Assembly: GCF_963667985.1 (NCBI RefSeq)
Contig: NZ_OY764081.1
Location: 1,178,001 to 1,242,000, forward strand
Length of the DNA stretch: 64,000 bases
Source: an uncultured Methanocorpusculum sp.
GTDB taxonomy: Archaea; Halobacteriota; Methanomicrobia; Methanomicrobiales; Methanocorpusculaceae
Direction of reading: 5' to 3'
Position 1 is the stretch's first letter, and each line of letters opens with the position of its first letter. The position numbers and the translations under genes were made by a program. The notes under the pieces were generated by a model, which saw only the letters and a list, made by a program, of their open reading frames with translations, was not told the DNA's origin and ran no database searches. Below, in pieces: positions 1-7,463 of this stretch.

Positions 1-196
1 TGAAGATTCACAGGGCACTAATAAAGCATACAAGTGGTTTGAAAATGGAATTCCGAAACATACTGTTATGTGGAGTTGTTATTTAGGCACAACGAATACC
101 TGTGAATATTCATCTCCAAGTTATCATGGGGATAGTACACACGATAACGCAGGTGCCATCAGAGCGGTAAAGCATAACATTGCCTCCCTTGTGTGA
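1..196 (+). CDS. C-terminal end of an unrecognised protein
   Basis: The window opens inside a reading frame (second base is the first codon position) that gives 64 residues and stops at TGA 194-196. The tail is polar, rich in Ser, Asn, Gly and His, has two cysteines, and ends in a short helical stretch (AIRAVKHNIASLV). It has no membrane segment in the visible part. I do not recognise the family. The next gene begins about 20 bases later in the same frame. Confidence 0.6.
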   Translation, partial: EDSQGTNKAYKWFENGIPKHTVMWSCYLGTTNTCEYSSPSYHGDSTHDNAGAIRAVKHNIASLV

Positions 197-217
197 TTTA
201 TCTTAGAGGTATATACA

Positions 218-643
218 ATCAACAAAGACCCAAATCACGAGGGAAAATTTTGGATAATACTATTGGCTGTTCTTATTCTGCTGCCGCTCGTATTTGTCGT
301 GCCTATCCTGATAGAATCCACCGGTATCTTGGACAGTAAGTCAATGATATTAACCTATTCATCATATCCTGAAAAACCGATCAACCACGTATGGAACGAA
401 TCCGGATATGCGATATTGAATATTACTGATGAGGATTTCGAAAAATATCCTGAGATAAAGGAGTTGTTTCTTACCAGGGATACCAGTATAAAAAAATCGG
501 ACCCTAGAACAGATAACCCTGTATTGAATAGTGTCCAGGTTCTGACTCGAAAACGAATCGATGAGATCCGGGAAAAATACTGCATTCATAGAATTCTCTA
601 CTGGGAAGGAGAGTATTATCAGGCAGGCATCCCGTATTCATAA
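218..643 (+). CDS. Small membrane-anchored protein, paralogue of 1486-1884; start codon unclear
   Basis: An unrecognised protein with one N-terminal membrane segment (FWIILLAVLILLPLVFVV) and a soluble C-terminal part. It is clearly a paralogue of the gene at 1486: both carry KYPE-hydrophobic-KEL followed by LTR and TSI, and both end in a YWEGEYY block followed by IP. The frame is open from 197. The good ribosome site AGAGGT (205-210) sits seven bases before an ATC (218), exactly where the paralogue has its ATG; the only in-frame standard start is TTG 263, which falls inside the membrane segment and would remove the charged N-terminus. Either ATC is used, or the start has been lost by a single base change. 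Function unknown; the soluble part should face outside. Confidence 0.55.
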   Translation: MNKDPNHEGKFWIILLAVLILLPLVFVVPILIESTGILDSKSMILTYSSYPEKPINHVWNESGYAILNITDEDFEKYPEIKELFLTRDTSIKKSDPRTDNPVLNSVQVLTRKRIDEIREKYCIHRILYWEGEYYQAGIPYS

Positions 644-711
644 CTTTTGTTAGCTCTTTGACGAATTGAGTTGAGGAGGAGACAAATCAAGGTTTACTAT
701 GTGAGGTTTAA

Positions 712-1302
712 ATGATGAAATTGAGTATAAAAATTCTTGCTGCATGCATATGCATACTTCTGTTGATCATTAGTGCCGGCTGCATCTTACCGGAACACTA
801 CTCAGAAAATAATAGCCTGCCTGACTTCATGCCGGGTATATTTGATACAGGATTTTTTTCATCACCCCCTTCACCCCCTAACACATCGTCATATACTCAT
901 GCAATCGACTGGTACTTTGATCTGGACAATGCAACAGGTTTTGTAAGCGTTCAGAGACGTGATGGCCGGTCAAATCAGATTCCAATTTACATTGCAGAAC
1001 CGGGTGTTGAGGGAAGAATTGCCATAAAAATCACGGCATCCGGGGAGGATATTATTGTTACGCTCAATAGAACATTTCCTATGTCTCCTTTGCCGGAAGG
1101 GATGTCGCTCACCCTCGAAGGTGAGCCGATCTACGTGAAGAATGGTGAAACGGCGGATGCAACTCTTATTCTACGGGTAGATCCCTCTGCAGTGAATACT
1201 GTTACGCACACGGTGGTCTGGTTGGAGACGACGAGCGGGTGGGGACGGGCACGTGTATGTCAGTTGTATTCAGCCGCTGATCCAAACATACCTGATATTT
1301 GA
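712..1302 (+). CDS. Predicted surface lipoprotein of unknown function
   Basis: A 196-residue protein that starts with two Met codons (712 and 715) followed by Lys, a long hydrophobic stretch and a lipobox-like end ISAGC, so Cys near residue 24 is the likely lipid-anchored residue. A Pro/Ser-rich linker (about residues 45-65) leads to a globular part of about 130 residues with a beta-strand-like pattern and no motif I recognise. It lies between the two paralogous anchored proteins at 218 and 1486 and probably works on the outer face of the membrane. GAGGAGG (around 674-681) lies too far upstream of 712 to decide the start; GAGG at 702-705 is closer. Confidence 0.7.
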   Translation: MMKLSIKILAACICILLLIISAGCILPEHYSENNSLPDFMPGIFDTGFFSSPPSPPNTSSYTHAIDWYFDLDNATGFVSVQRRDGRSNQIPIYIAEPGVEGRIAIKITASGEDIIVTLNRTFPMSPLPEGMSLTLEGEPIYVKNGETADATLILRVDPSAVNTVTHTVVWLETTSGWGRARVCQLYSAADPNIPDI

Positions 1303-1367
1303 ATATACAATATGCGGATGTGATCTCCTCCCTTTATTTTATCACTATTTTTCTTACGATCTCGAAG

Positions 1368-1414
1368 GATACCTCAGCATTGGAATTTATGCTCAATGTA
1401 TTGATAATAGATGA
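1368..1414 (+). repeat. Intergenic element copy 1
   Basis: First of three copies (others at 1961-2012 and 3527-3579). The shared core is CAGCATTGGA, a short variable part, then GCTCAATGTATTGATAA followed by an AGATG end. Inside it TCAAT-GT-ATTGA is an inverted repeat. The copy ends 72 bp before the ATG at 1486 and lies upstream of a TATA-like box at about 1454. A regulator site is the simplest reading. Confidence 0.75.
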
Positions 1415-1453
1415 GGGAGATAAGATAATTTTAGTGTTGTTGAACATAAACCA

Positions 1454-1464
1454 CGTATAAAATC
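1454..1464 (+). promoter_or_regulatory. TATA-like box for the gene at 1486
   Basis: CGTATAAAATC lies about 24-32 bp before the ATG at 1486, the usual place of an archaeal TATA box for a transcript with little or no leader. It sits between repeat copy 1 and the gene, so the repeat would be an upstream element. Confidence 0.5.
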
Positions 1465-1485
1465 TCTCAAAGTCAGGTACACATA

Positions 1486-1884
1486 ATGGACGAAAAATCT
1501 ACAAAATCTAAAAAAAATATTTTTGGCATTCTTATTCTGATCATTGGATTGAGCATCGGCTATGCCATTATATTTTTTGCGCTGGGTCTTGGAGAAGGGA
1601 GCTATGTATACCTATTCTATTCATCAGGACCTGATGATGATCACTCTGAGTGGAAGATATTTGTTCCAACAGAAGAGGTTTTCCAAAAGTATCCTGAGTT
1701 AAAAGAGCTGCTGCTCACGAGAAACACAAGCATTAATCTGTCAAATCCAGATGAAGTAGAGACCTGGTCTCATAAAGTTCCTGTAAAAACTAGACAGAGA
1801 TGTAATGAACTTCGTGAATTCTTATATCACAAAATTTTCTACTGGGAGGGGGAGTATTACACTGCGGCGATACCTATTGAGTAG
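1486..1884 (+). CDS. Small membrane-anchored protein, paralogue of 218-643
   Basis: 132 residues: a Lys/Ser-rich cytoplasmic start, one membrane segment (about residues 13-35) and a soluble domain of about 95 residues. Residues KYPELKELLLTR and the final block YWEGEYYTAAIP match the gene at 218-643, which fixes the family although I cannot name it. The ATG is well placed behind a TATA-like box and repeat copy 1. The order single anchor then acidic soluble domain suggests a surface-exposed protein. Function unknown. Confidence 0.75.
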   Translation: MDEKSTKSKKNIFGILILIIGLSIGYAIIFFALGLGEGSYVYLFYSSGPDDDHSEWKIFVPTEEVFQKYPELKELLLTRNTSINLSNPDEVETWSHKVPVKTRQRCNELREFLYHKIFYWEGEYYTAAIPIE

Positions 1885-1960
1885 GGATGCATACACCCGT
1901 TTTTGCTGGAAAGCCGCTATTAACTGAAACTTCTGTATGTCTGAACTTATTCTCCGATTC

Positions 1961-2012
1961 CAACAGATATACCCAGCATTGGATTCCAGGCTCAATGTAT
2001 TGATAAGAGATG
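1961..2012 (+). repeat. Intergenic element copy 2
   Basis: Second copy, starting CAACAGATATACCCAGCATT and containing GCTCAATGTATTGATAA. It ends 76 bp before the ATG at 2088. It shares the CAACAGATATAC left end with copy 3, so those two are the longer form. Confidence 0.75.
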
Positions 2013-2087
2013 GGGGCGAAGGTGTAATTGTAGATCATAGAAACCATTCCCACAATCATACTTATATTTCATACACCTTGCCTGATC

Positions 2088-2792
2088 ATGACTGAACAAA
2101 CCAAAAACACCCAACGAAGTGTCATCTGCATGGCACTCATCTATCTACTGCCGCTATGCATTTCTTCAGCAGATTTCTCATTGAATCTATTATTGCCAAG
2201 AACCGTGACCGACGGACTGTTTTCGAGTATGATGTTTCTTCTGCCGATCGCCGCCCTGATTGGGGTGCTAACGTATAGGAAAACGCTCGGCAGAGAAAAC
2301 ACGACATGGTTCACGGTCCTTATAATTGCCCTTGTTCTTTTGCTCGTCATCAACATCGGAATGGGCATCACAAATATCATTGGCGGAGCCTTCACTTCTC
2401 AGGCAATGCTGACGAATTTCCTCCGAACGCCGATGTGGGTCACCGTCCTCTATTTCGTCCTGATCCTTGCGCCTCTCTTCTCTCTTGTTGTCCCGAAATT
2501 TTGCGAAGCACGAAAACCGCAGAAGATCCTGTCGGGAGTCTCGAAAGGATTTGCTATATTCAGCATCTTCTATCTGATCTATGCTATGTTTCGTGGAATA
2601 GCAGGAGATGCATACGATGTTGTTGTCGTTGGCATGCCTCCTGCTTATCCCTGGTATATATCCCCGGTATTTATGTTGACCCTCTCCATTATCTGGGTCG
2701 TTTTCGGTCTCGCGGTTAGAGCCTGTATGATTTGGCTGTGTCGAAAATCTGAAAATGATGTATGCATGCGTAACGGATGTGATGAAAAATGA
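2088..2792 (+). CDS. Multi-spanning membrane protein, family B copy 1
   Basis: 234 residues with about six hydrophobic segments and no recognised catalytic motif. The N-terminus MTEQTKNTQRSVICMALIYL is shared with the broken gene at 3963 (MTDQTQHTQRSAIFMALIYF), and the order of membrane segments and the central P-V/M-W-V/L-T block match the next gene at 2789. The three genes are one tandem family. The downstream gene starts at 2789 inside the last codons (ATGA overlap), so the two are co-transcribed and may form a hetero-oligomer. Repeat copy 2 lies just upstream. Function unknown. Confidence 0.75.
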   Translation: MTEQTKNTQRSVICMALIYLLPLCISSADFSLNLLLPRTVTDGLFSSMMFLLPIAALIGVLTYRKTLGRENTTWFTVLIIALVLLLVINIGMGITNIIGGAFTSQAMLTNFLRTPMWVTVLYFVLILAPLFSLVVPKFCEARKPQKILSGVSKGFAIFSIFYLIYAMFRGIAGDAYDVVVVGMPPAYPWYISPVFMLTLSIIWVVFGLAVRACMIWLCRKSENDVCMRNGCDEK

Positions 2793-3436
2793 ACACAATA
2801 CAGAGCCCAAACATAAAACTCCTCTTCCCGATCTATTTTTTACCGATATGTATCTTTGGAGCGTTTATTTCCTGGAATTTTTCAAATATCCTTGTCGAAT
2901 CCATACTGTCTGCAGGTCTGTTCGTATTGACGGTACTACTCTTCATTGGAACGATCCTCTGCTTCAGAAATAGTGATGGAGCAGTCAAATCCCGCTTCGA
3001 ATTTCTTGCAGTATTTACCGCATTACTGTTGATCGGCGAGATCGGATTCGGGCTCATTTCCGTTATGGCCGGAGGGGGTTCACAACTCATGGTTTTACTA
3101 AGGATGCCTGTTTGGCTGACAGTGATGTACCTCATACTGATCGCCTCGCCGATGATGACATCTGTGATTCAGAAGGTATCGGCAGACTTTGTATACGGAA
3201 CAATGATGAAACGGACCTCGTATACATTTTCCGTCTGGGGTTTTGTACTTCTCGTCTGTTACGTCATTCTGTCGGTTTTGGGAGATGCGAATGATGTCGT
3301 GATCGAAGGAACCGTACAAACTATTCCCTGGTGGATCTCAACAGTTCTTATAAACACGGTCTTTGCGGTCTGGGTTATTCTAGGGATCGCCGGCGGACTG
3401 CAGCTTGTTTTCGGATGCAAAAAAGATGACACGTAG
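2789..3436 (+). CDS. Multi-spanning membrane protein, family B copy 2
   Basis: 215 residues, about six membrane segments, paralogous to 2088-2792: both share a M-P-V/M-W-L/V-T-V-M/L-Y segment, a GDAYDV/GDANDV loop and a following PWYI/PWWI segment near the C-terminus. It begins with a four-base overlap with its partner, which indicates translational coupling. No enzyme or transporter signature can be seen. Likely an integral protein of the cytoplasmic membrane that works together with copy 1. Confidence 0.75.
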   Translation: MNTIQSPNIKLLFPIYFLPICIFGAFISWNFSNILVESILSAGLFVLTVLLFIGTILCFRNSDGAVKSRFEFLAVFTALLLIGEIGFGLISVMAGGGSQLMVLLRMPVWLTVMYLILIASPMMTSVIQKVSADFVYGTMMKRTSYTFSVWGFVLLVCYVILSVLGDANDVVIEGTVQTIPWWISTVLINTVFAVWVILGIAGGLQLVFGCKKDDT

Positions 3437-3526
3437 ACGCCTTGATTCTATCATCATCCTCCTCATTATTTGTTACCTATAGAAATTGACCTGTTTTCTT
3501 TTTCCCGCACTATTCACGGGCCTGTT

Positions 3527-3579
3527 CAACAGATATACTCAACATTGGATTCTATGCTCAATGTATTGATAATAGATGA
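3527..3579 (+). repeat. Intergenic element copy 3
   Basis: Third copy, starting CAACAGATATACTCAACATT and containing GCTCAATGTATTGATAATAG. It ends 63 bp before the small gene at 3643. A CCTATAATG TATA-like sequence lies between it and that gene. Confidence 0.75.
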
Positions 3580-3642
3580 AAAAGGAGGTATAGTTATGGT
3601 GGTGTAAAAACCGGCCTATAATGAAATGTACGAGAACATATA

Positions 3643-3789
3643 ATGATGAAAGATAAAGAGTATTCCAAAGATGTTATGAAAATAGCATTAGGTGTTGTAT
3701 TAGGCATTGTATCTGCCGTTTGTATTTTATTTATCCTGGGTGTGATTGCCTCCGGCGTAGGTCTTCTCGTCGCCCAGATCATGTCGTGA
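3643..3789 (+). CDS. 48-residue single- or double-pass membrane peptide
   Basis: Two adjacent ATG codons (3643, 3646) start a frame of 48 residues: a charged start (MMKDKEYSKDVMK) and then about 33 almost wholly hydrophobic residues rich in Val, Ile, Gly and Leu, ending QIMS. The gene is supported by its position: it stands behind repeat copy 3 and a TATA-like box in the same arrangement as the genes at 1486 and 2088. It resembles no family I know. It could be a small membrane regulator or a partner of the family B proteins. Confidence 0.55.
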   Translation: MMKDKEYSKDVMKIALGVVLGIVSAVCILFILGVIASGVGLLVAQIMS

Positions 3790-3962
3790 TTCTGTCCGGC
3801 ATTTCGGCATATCGATGGGAATGACTCTGCATAATACGTCGATGCGGATCATTCGAACCATCTGCAGGATCGTAATTACATGTTGTTATATTGCCTTACG
3901 TACCGGGAGGAAACCTCTTCTCATGAAATCAACAATCAACGTTATACTGACCGTCGGGAACC

Positions 3963-4650
3963 ATGACTGACCAAACCCAACACACCCAGCGGAGTGCTAT
4001 TTTCATGGCACTCATCTATTTTTTGCCGGTATCAGTATGGCTGCTGTATATTTTAGTCACTCAATATTATTATCCTGCAATTTCCGGCAGCCTTGCTTTG
4101 GTATTCCTTTTCGGCATATCTCTCCTTGCGGTACTTGCGGTCTCCCTTCTCCTCCTCCCGTTTGCCGGGGCGATACAAGGTCTGCGTTTTCGCACAATGC
4201 GTAAACTTCCCTGCATACTGATAATAACGGCAGTTGTTCTCATTCTCGGTCTATCCGTATGCTTGGTGGTCATCGGCAATCCCCGCTCATTTGCAGAAGC
4301 TCTGCGCATATTTTCCTTAGATCTCTTCTTCTTATCGCTGATTTTTACGCCTCTCTACTGCTCTCTACTGTCCGGCGGCATTTATTCTTAGGGGTGAATC
4401 TTCGAAAAAGGCAGTTTCTGCAAAAACATCAGGCATCTGTCTTGGAGCTGTCGGATTAGGTATGACATACGTGTATTTCTGGGTTTATCGCAGCGTCCAG
4501 CGGTATGATACATCGCTTCATCTGATAAAAGACATATGGTATTATTCGATCTGGGTATTACTCATCGGTTTTGGCATATGGGCAGTGATTGGCGTAATAG
4601 GCGGAATTCTGACGCTAATGTCTTTAAAAAATAGAGATGATCTGCAGTAG
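3963..4650 (+). pseudogene. Family B membrane protein, copy 3, frameshifted by a 10-bp duplication
   Basis: The first 142 codons (3963-4391) begin like copy 1 at 2088 and then stop early. The missing C-terminal part continues in another frame through 4650 (KAVSAKTSGICLGAVGLG... and further membrane segments). The cause is visible: CTCTCTACTG occurs twice in direct succession at 4351-4370. Removing one unit gives one continuous frame through the break (SLIFTPLYCPAAFILRGESS) that lines up with the corresponding region of copy 1. A start at ATG 4462 would give only a 62-residue fragment. The gene is either dead or switchable by loss and gain of the repeat unit. Confidence 0.85.
4351..4370 (+). 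repeat. Exact 10-bp tandem duplication inside a gene
   Basis: Two head-to-tail copies of CTCTCTACTG. A 10-bp unit shifts the frame by one, and this is the exact point where the family B reading frame breaks. Confidence 0.9.
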
Positions 4651-4704
4651 ATCCTTCATCCAAAAGGACATGGAACCTGCGGCAAATCCTGTAATCCCTG
4701 GTTA

Positions 4705-5172
4705 TTACTCTGCCAGAAACATCTCCACGATATCTTCCGGGAACATCGTTTTCGCGACGATCTCTTCAACGGTCATGCCCTGTTCCTTGAATCTGCGGCA
4801 GACATTCATCATACTCTCACCTACTTCGATGATGTGCATGTCAGGATCATAGAATCTGACGACTCTCTGCCCCCAGGCATGTTCGATCACCGGATGAACG
4901 TACTTCACGTAAAACTTTTTGAGGCGCTCGACGCATGCATCGAACTCTTCCTCCTCGAAGTAGAGCTCGGCGTCATTTCCCTGATACCGGATATCGGCAT
5001 CGAGTTTATTGATAAACCCTGTCCAGGAACTCTTCGACTGAATCGCAAACGACTCGTCGAACGTGACGTTTGCCCCGAAATCCATGGTTATCTCCTGACC
5101 AAGGACCTCGGTATAGAACTTTTTCGATGCTTCGATATCATCGACTACGATTAACGGGCAAATAAACTTCAT
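4705..5172 (-). CDS. VOC (glyoxalase/bleomycin-resistance) superfamily protein
   Basis: 155 residues with the pattern of a vicinal-oxygen-chelate fold: a first beta-strand and helix with FYTEVLGQEI, and a late VVRFYDPDMHIIEVGE strand with a Glu in the position of a metal ligand. Such proteins are usually metal-dependent isomerases, dioxygenases or drug-binding proteins; the substrate cannot be told. The C-terminal ~35 residues (CRRFKEQGMTVEEIVAKTM) form an extra helical tail. It starts four bases inside the end of the gene at 5169-6329 and is the last member of the minus-strand operon GAPDH, WG/phosphatase, VOC. Confidence 0.8.
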   Translation of the reverse strand: MKFICPLIVVDDIEASKKFYTEVLGQEITMDFGANVTFDESFAIQSKSSWTGFINKLDADIRYQGNDAELYFEEEEFDACVERLKKFYVKYVHPVIEHAWGQRVVRFYDPDMHIIEVGESMMNVCRRFKEQGMTVEEIVAKTMFPEDIVEMFLAE

Positions 5173-6329
5173 AATTTTGTCTCCTTACCTCTCCACCAGA
5201 GGTACCATGTTTCTTTTTTTCTGAATAAAATACATCCGTCCAGGAACCCTGTCCAGTCATCCGTGAAATCATACCCGGTCAGGGTCGAAACGATCGCCGC
5301 CAGGAACACATCATGTGTCACGCAGACCGCGATGCCGTCCTGAAATGCCGTACTTTTCAGGAAGGCGAGAAGCCTCTCCGTTCCTTCCCTGATCGGATAA
5401 TGACCGGGCAGAATGCCGGTGTTGATATATTCAAGCGTGATCGTTTTGGTCGGATTTTTCACATACAGACCGCGGGTCAGATCGTCATCGAAGATGTAGG
5501 CCCCGGGATCTCCGAGAGAATCGTTTGCGCAGACTTTTTCCGGCTCTTTTGCCCCTGCAAGGATCAGTTCGGCGGTACGCATGCACCGAAACATCGGGCT
5601 TGCGTATGCCTTTATTGGCCGCCCTCCGATCTTTTCGCCAAAGGTCAGTGACGCCCGCTCTCCCCGGTCCGTGAGTTTTTTGTGGGAACCCGGCTCTCCT
5701 TTGATGAACGGCTCCCGTTCGGCATGCCTGACGAGAACGACCGCAGCATCCCATTCGGTCATCTTCAGAATGGTGGGGATCGGGCTCTCCGTTCCGATGA
5801 ATCTGACAATCCCGGAAACGGGATACTCGTCATCGGGTGGATCGGCCCGCCGGATCTCCTTTCCGGTAGTATCGATAACGAGCCAGCCGTCCTCGTCCCG
5901 GACCAGCGCCTCTCCATCTTTGAAACCTCGGGCATCGAAGTACCAGTCCCCATAAAGCATCTCGCCGCCGGTCGTGATGTGGGTGGCTCCGTAATTTTTC
6001 CGGTAGATCACCGCCGATCCTTCGCGAAATTCTTCTGCATAGAGATAGTTGTTGTGCCCGATCCGTTTTCCCTCTTCGTTGATGTGGAAATACTCACTGT
6101 CTGCCGTTTTGACCACCGCACAGTCGTCGGCATAATCCCCGACCCAGGCATACCTTTCTTCATAGAGGGGATTGCCTGCAAAATCGATATGATACGCTCC
6201 GGATTCGTCAACTACGGCGGCAAGACCCGGGAACCGGAAAGGTCCGACCGTTTTGAACCGTTTTTCATAGATGGGCGAGCCGCAGAACTCGTGATATGTC
6301 CCGTCGGAACTTGGTACTGGAAGGTCCAT
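5169..6329 (-). CDS. WG-repeat protein fused to a histidine phosphatase domain
   Basis: 386 residues in two parts. Residues about 10-165 contain WG-type repeats, seen as repeated blocks of about 40 residues with a Tyr/Phe-rich strand followed by an Asn/Glu-Gly turn (for example HINEEGKRI, HITTGGEML, VIDTTGKEI). Residues about 190-386 are a histidine phosphatase (phosphoglycerate mutase-like) domain: RHAER with the catalytic His, SPMFRCMRTAE with a second Arg, and THD with the second His. The enzyme should therefore hydrolyse a phosphoester through a phospho-histidine. It sits nine bases behind GAPDH, so a sugar-phosphate or related target is possible but unproven. Cytoplasmic: no signal peptide. 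Confidence 0.8.
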   Translation of the reverse strand: MDLPVPSSDGTYHEFCGSPIYEKRFKTVGPFRFPGLAAVVDESGAYHIDFAGNPLYEERYAWVGDYADDCAVVKTADSEYFHINEEGKRIGHNNYLYAEEFREGSAVIYRKNYGATHITTGGEMLYGDWYFDARGFKDGEALVRDEDGWLVIDTTGKEIRRADPPDDEYPVSGIVRFIGTESPIPTILKMTEWDAAVVLVRHAEREPFIKGEPGSHKKLTDRGERASLTFGEKIGGRPIKAYASPMFRCMRTAELILAGAKEPEKVCANDSLGDPGAYIFDDDLTRGLYVKNPTKTITLEYINTGILPGHYPIREGTERLLAFLKSTAFQDGIAVCVTHDVFLAAIVSTLTGYDFTDDWTGFLDGCILFRKKETWYLWWRGKETKL

Positions 6330-6338
6330 AAAAAAAAG

Positions 6339-7367
6339 TCAGCGAATGGCTGTCAGACCAACAGCCTTGTTCGTGATCGAAATCGATTCCATAGCGGTCT
6401 TGACGTCTCCGGCCATTGCCCGGATGCAGTCAACCGTCTCCACGACGACATCCGCTTCCTGATGGATCGCCTGGAAAAGGTAGAGGTCGGTTCCTTCATC
6501 GAGGACCGAAAGGGAATCGGCGAAGATCCCGTTTTCCCAAAGGTCCCCCCTTGGGCGGAGCAGATCGGAGGTGAACTCTTTAAGCTGGGCCGTGCTGGTG
6601 ATCCCCGTACTCTTCTCGATAAGGCCAAGACGGGAGTGGGCTTTGATCAGCTCGATGACCTGCTCTTTGGTTGCCGGGTTTTTCAGCTCCATATTGATGA
6701 AATGCATATGCATGAAAGTCGTCGGCACGATCATTGCGGAGGTTATGATATTGATATTCGGGAGAACGCTCTGCACGTCCGGACCGTGGTGGGACGGGAT
6801 CGTGACCGGATTTAAGACGATCGCATCGATCGGTCCGCGTTTGATGTCTGCGGGATCCCCGCCACGGCGAACCATGGTTGCCCGGACTTTTTTCACGCCG
6901 AAAACGGAGTCGATGAGTTTGATGATCCGGCAAAGGCCGGTGGTATTGCAGGACACGACCCGTGCATACTGTCTGCCGATCGCCTGCTCGTAATTGCAGG
7001 ATGCATTGAAGGAGAATCCGGCGACTTCGTGCTCCTCTCCTCCTTCCCAGATGGCTTTCTTCTGGTACTTTTCGTAGAGGGCTTTGTTTCCTTCACCGAC
7101 TCCTCCGGGCGTTGCATCGACGACGATATCCGCCTTCTGGATCATCTCTTCGACCGAGCCCGCTACTTCTATCCCTGCTTTTGTGAAAGCATCTTTTTTG
7201 CTGATATCTGCGATGTAGAGGGGGTATCCTCTTTCCTGGGCAACATAAGCCTCTGCGCCCGGTTTGGTTTTGGAAACACCGATTATTTCCATATCCGGCT
7301 GACAGGAAACCGCGTCGGCGACGCGTTTTCCGATCGTGCCGTATCCATTGACTGCAACCTTGATCAT
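6339..7367 (-). CDS. gap: Type II (archaeal) glyceraldehyde-3-phosphate dehydrogenase
   Basis: 342 residues from the start chosen here, ATG at 7367, which gives the family N-terminus MIKVAVNGYGTIGKRVADAV (a Rossmann nucleotide-binding loop). An upstream in-frame ATG at 7436 would add 23 residues that do not belong to the family. The catalytic Cys is in VSCNTTGLCR (about residue 140). The enzyme links glyceraldehyde-3-phosphate and 1,3-bisphosphoglycerate with NAD(P) in the cytoplasm; in a methanogen it mainly serves gluconeogenesis. It is the first gene of a minus-strand operon with the WG/phosphatase and VOC genes. Confidence 0.93.
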   Translation of the reverse strand: MIKVAVNGYGTIGKRVADAVSCQPDMEIIGVSKTKPGAEAYVAQERGYPLYIADISKKDAFTKAGIEVAGSVEEMIQKADIVVDATPGGVGEGNKALYEKYQKKAIWEGGEEHEVAGFSFNASCNYEQAIGRQYARVVSCNTTGLCRIIKLIDSVFGVKKVRATMVRRGGDPADIKRGPIDAIVLNPVTIPSHHGPDVQSVLPNINIITSAMIVPTTFMHMHFINMELKNPATKEQVIELIKAHSRLGLIEKSTGITSTAQLKEFTSDLLRPRGDLWENGIFADSLSVLDEGTDLYLFQAIHQEADVVVETVDCIRAMAGDVKTAMESISITNKAVGLTAIR

Positions 7368-7463
7368 AGTTATAGTATGCTTCTCTTTCATGAATGATAA
7401 AATTGTATGCTCCGGGGTTGCGAGAAGCCGTGTCACGAAAAAATAGAGGAAGAAAAAAAGAGA

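Noticed and set aside
5682..6815. Long plus-strand frame (377 codons) opposite the WG/phosphatase and GAPDH genes
   Set aside because: It is antisense to two genes with clear family motifs, has no ribosome site and no recognisable domain; a by-product of codon bias.
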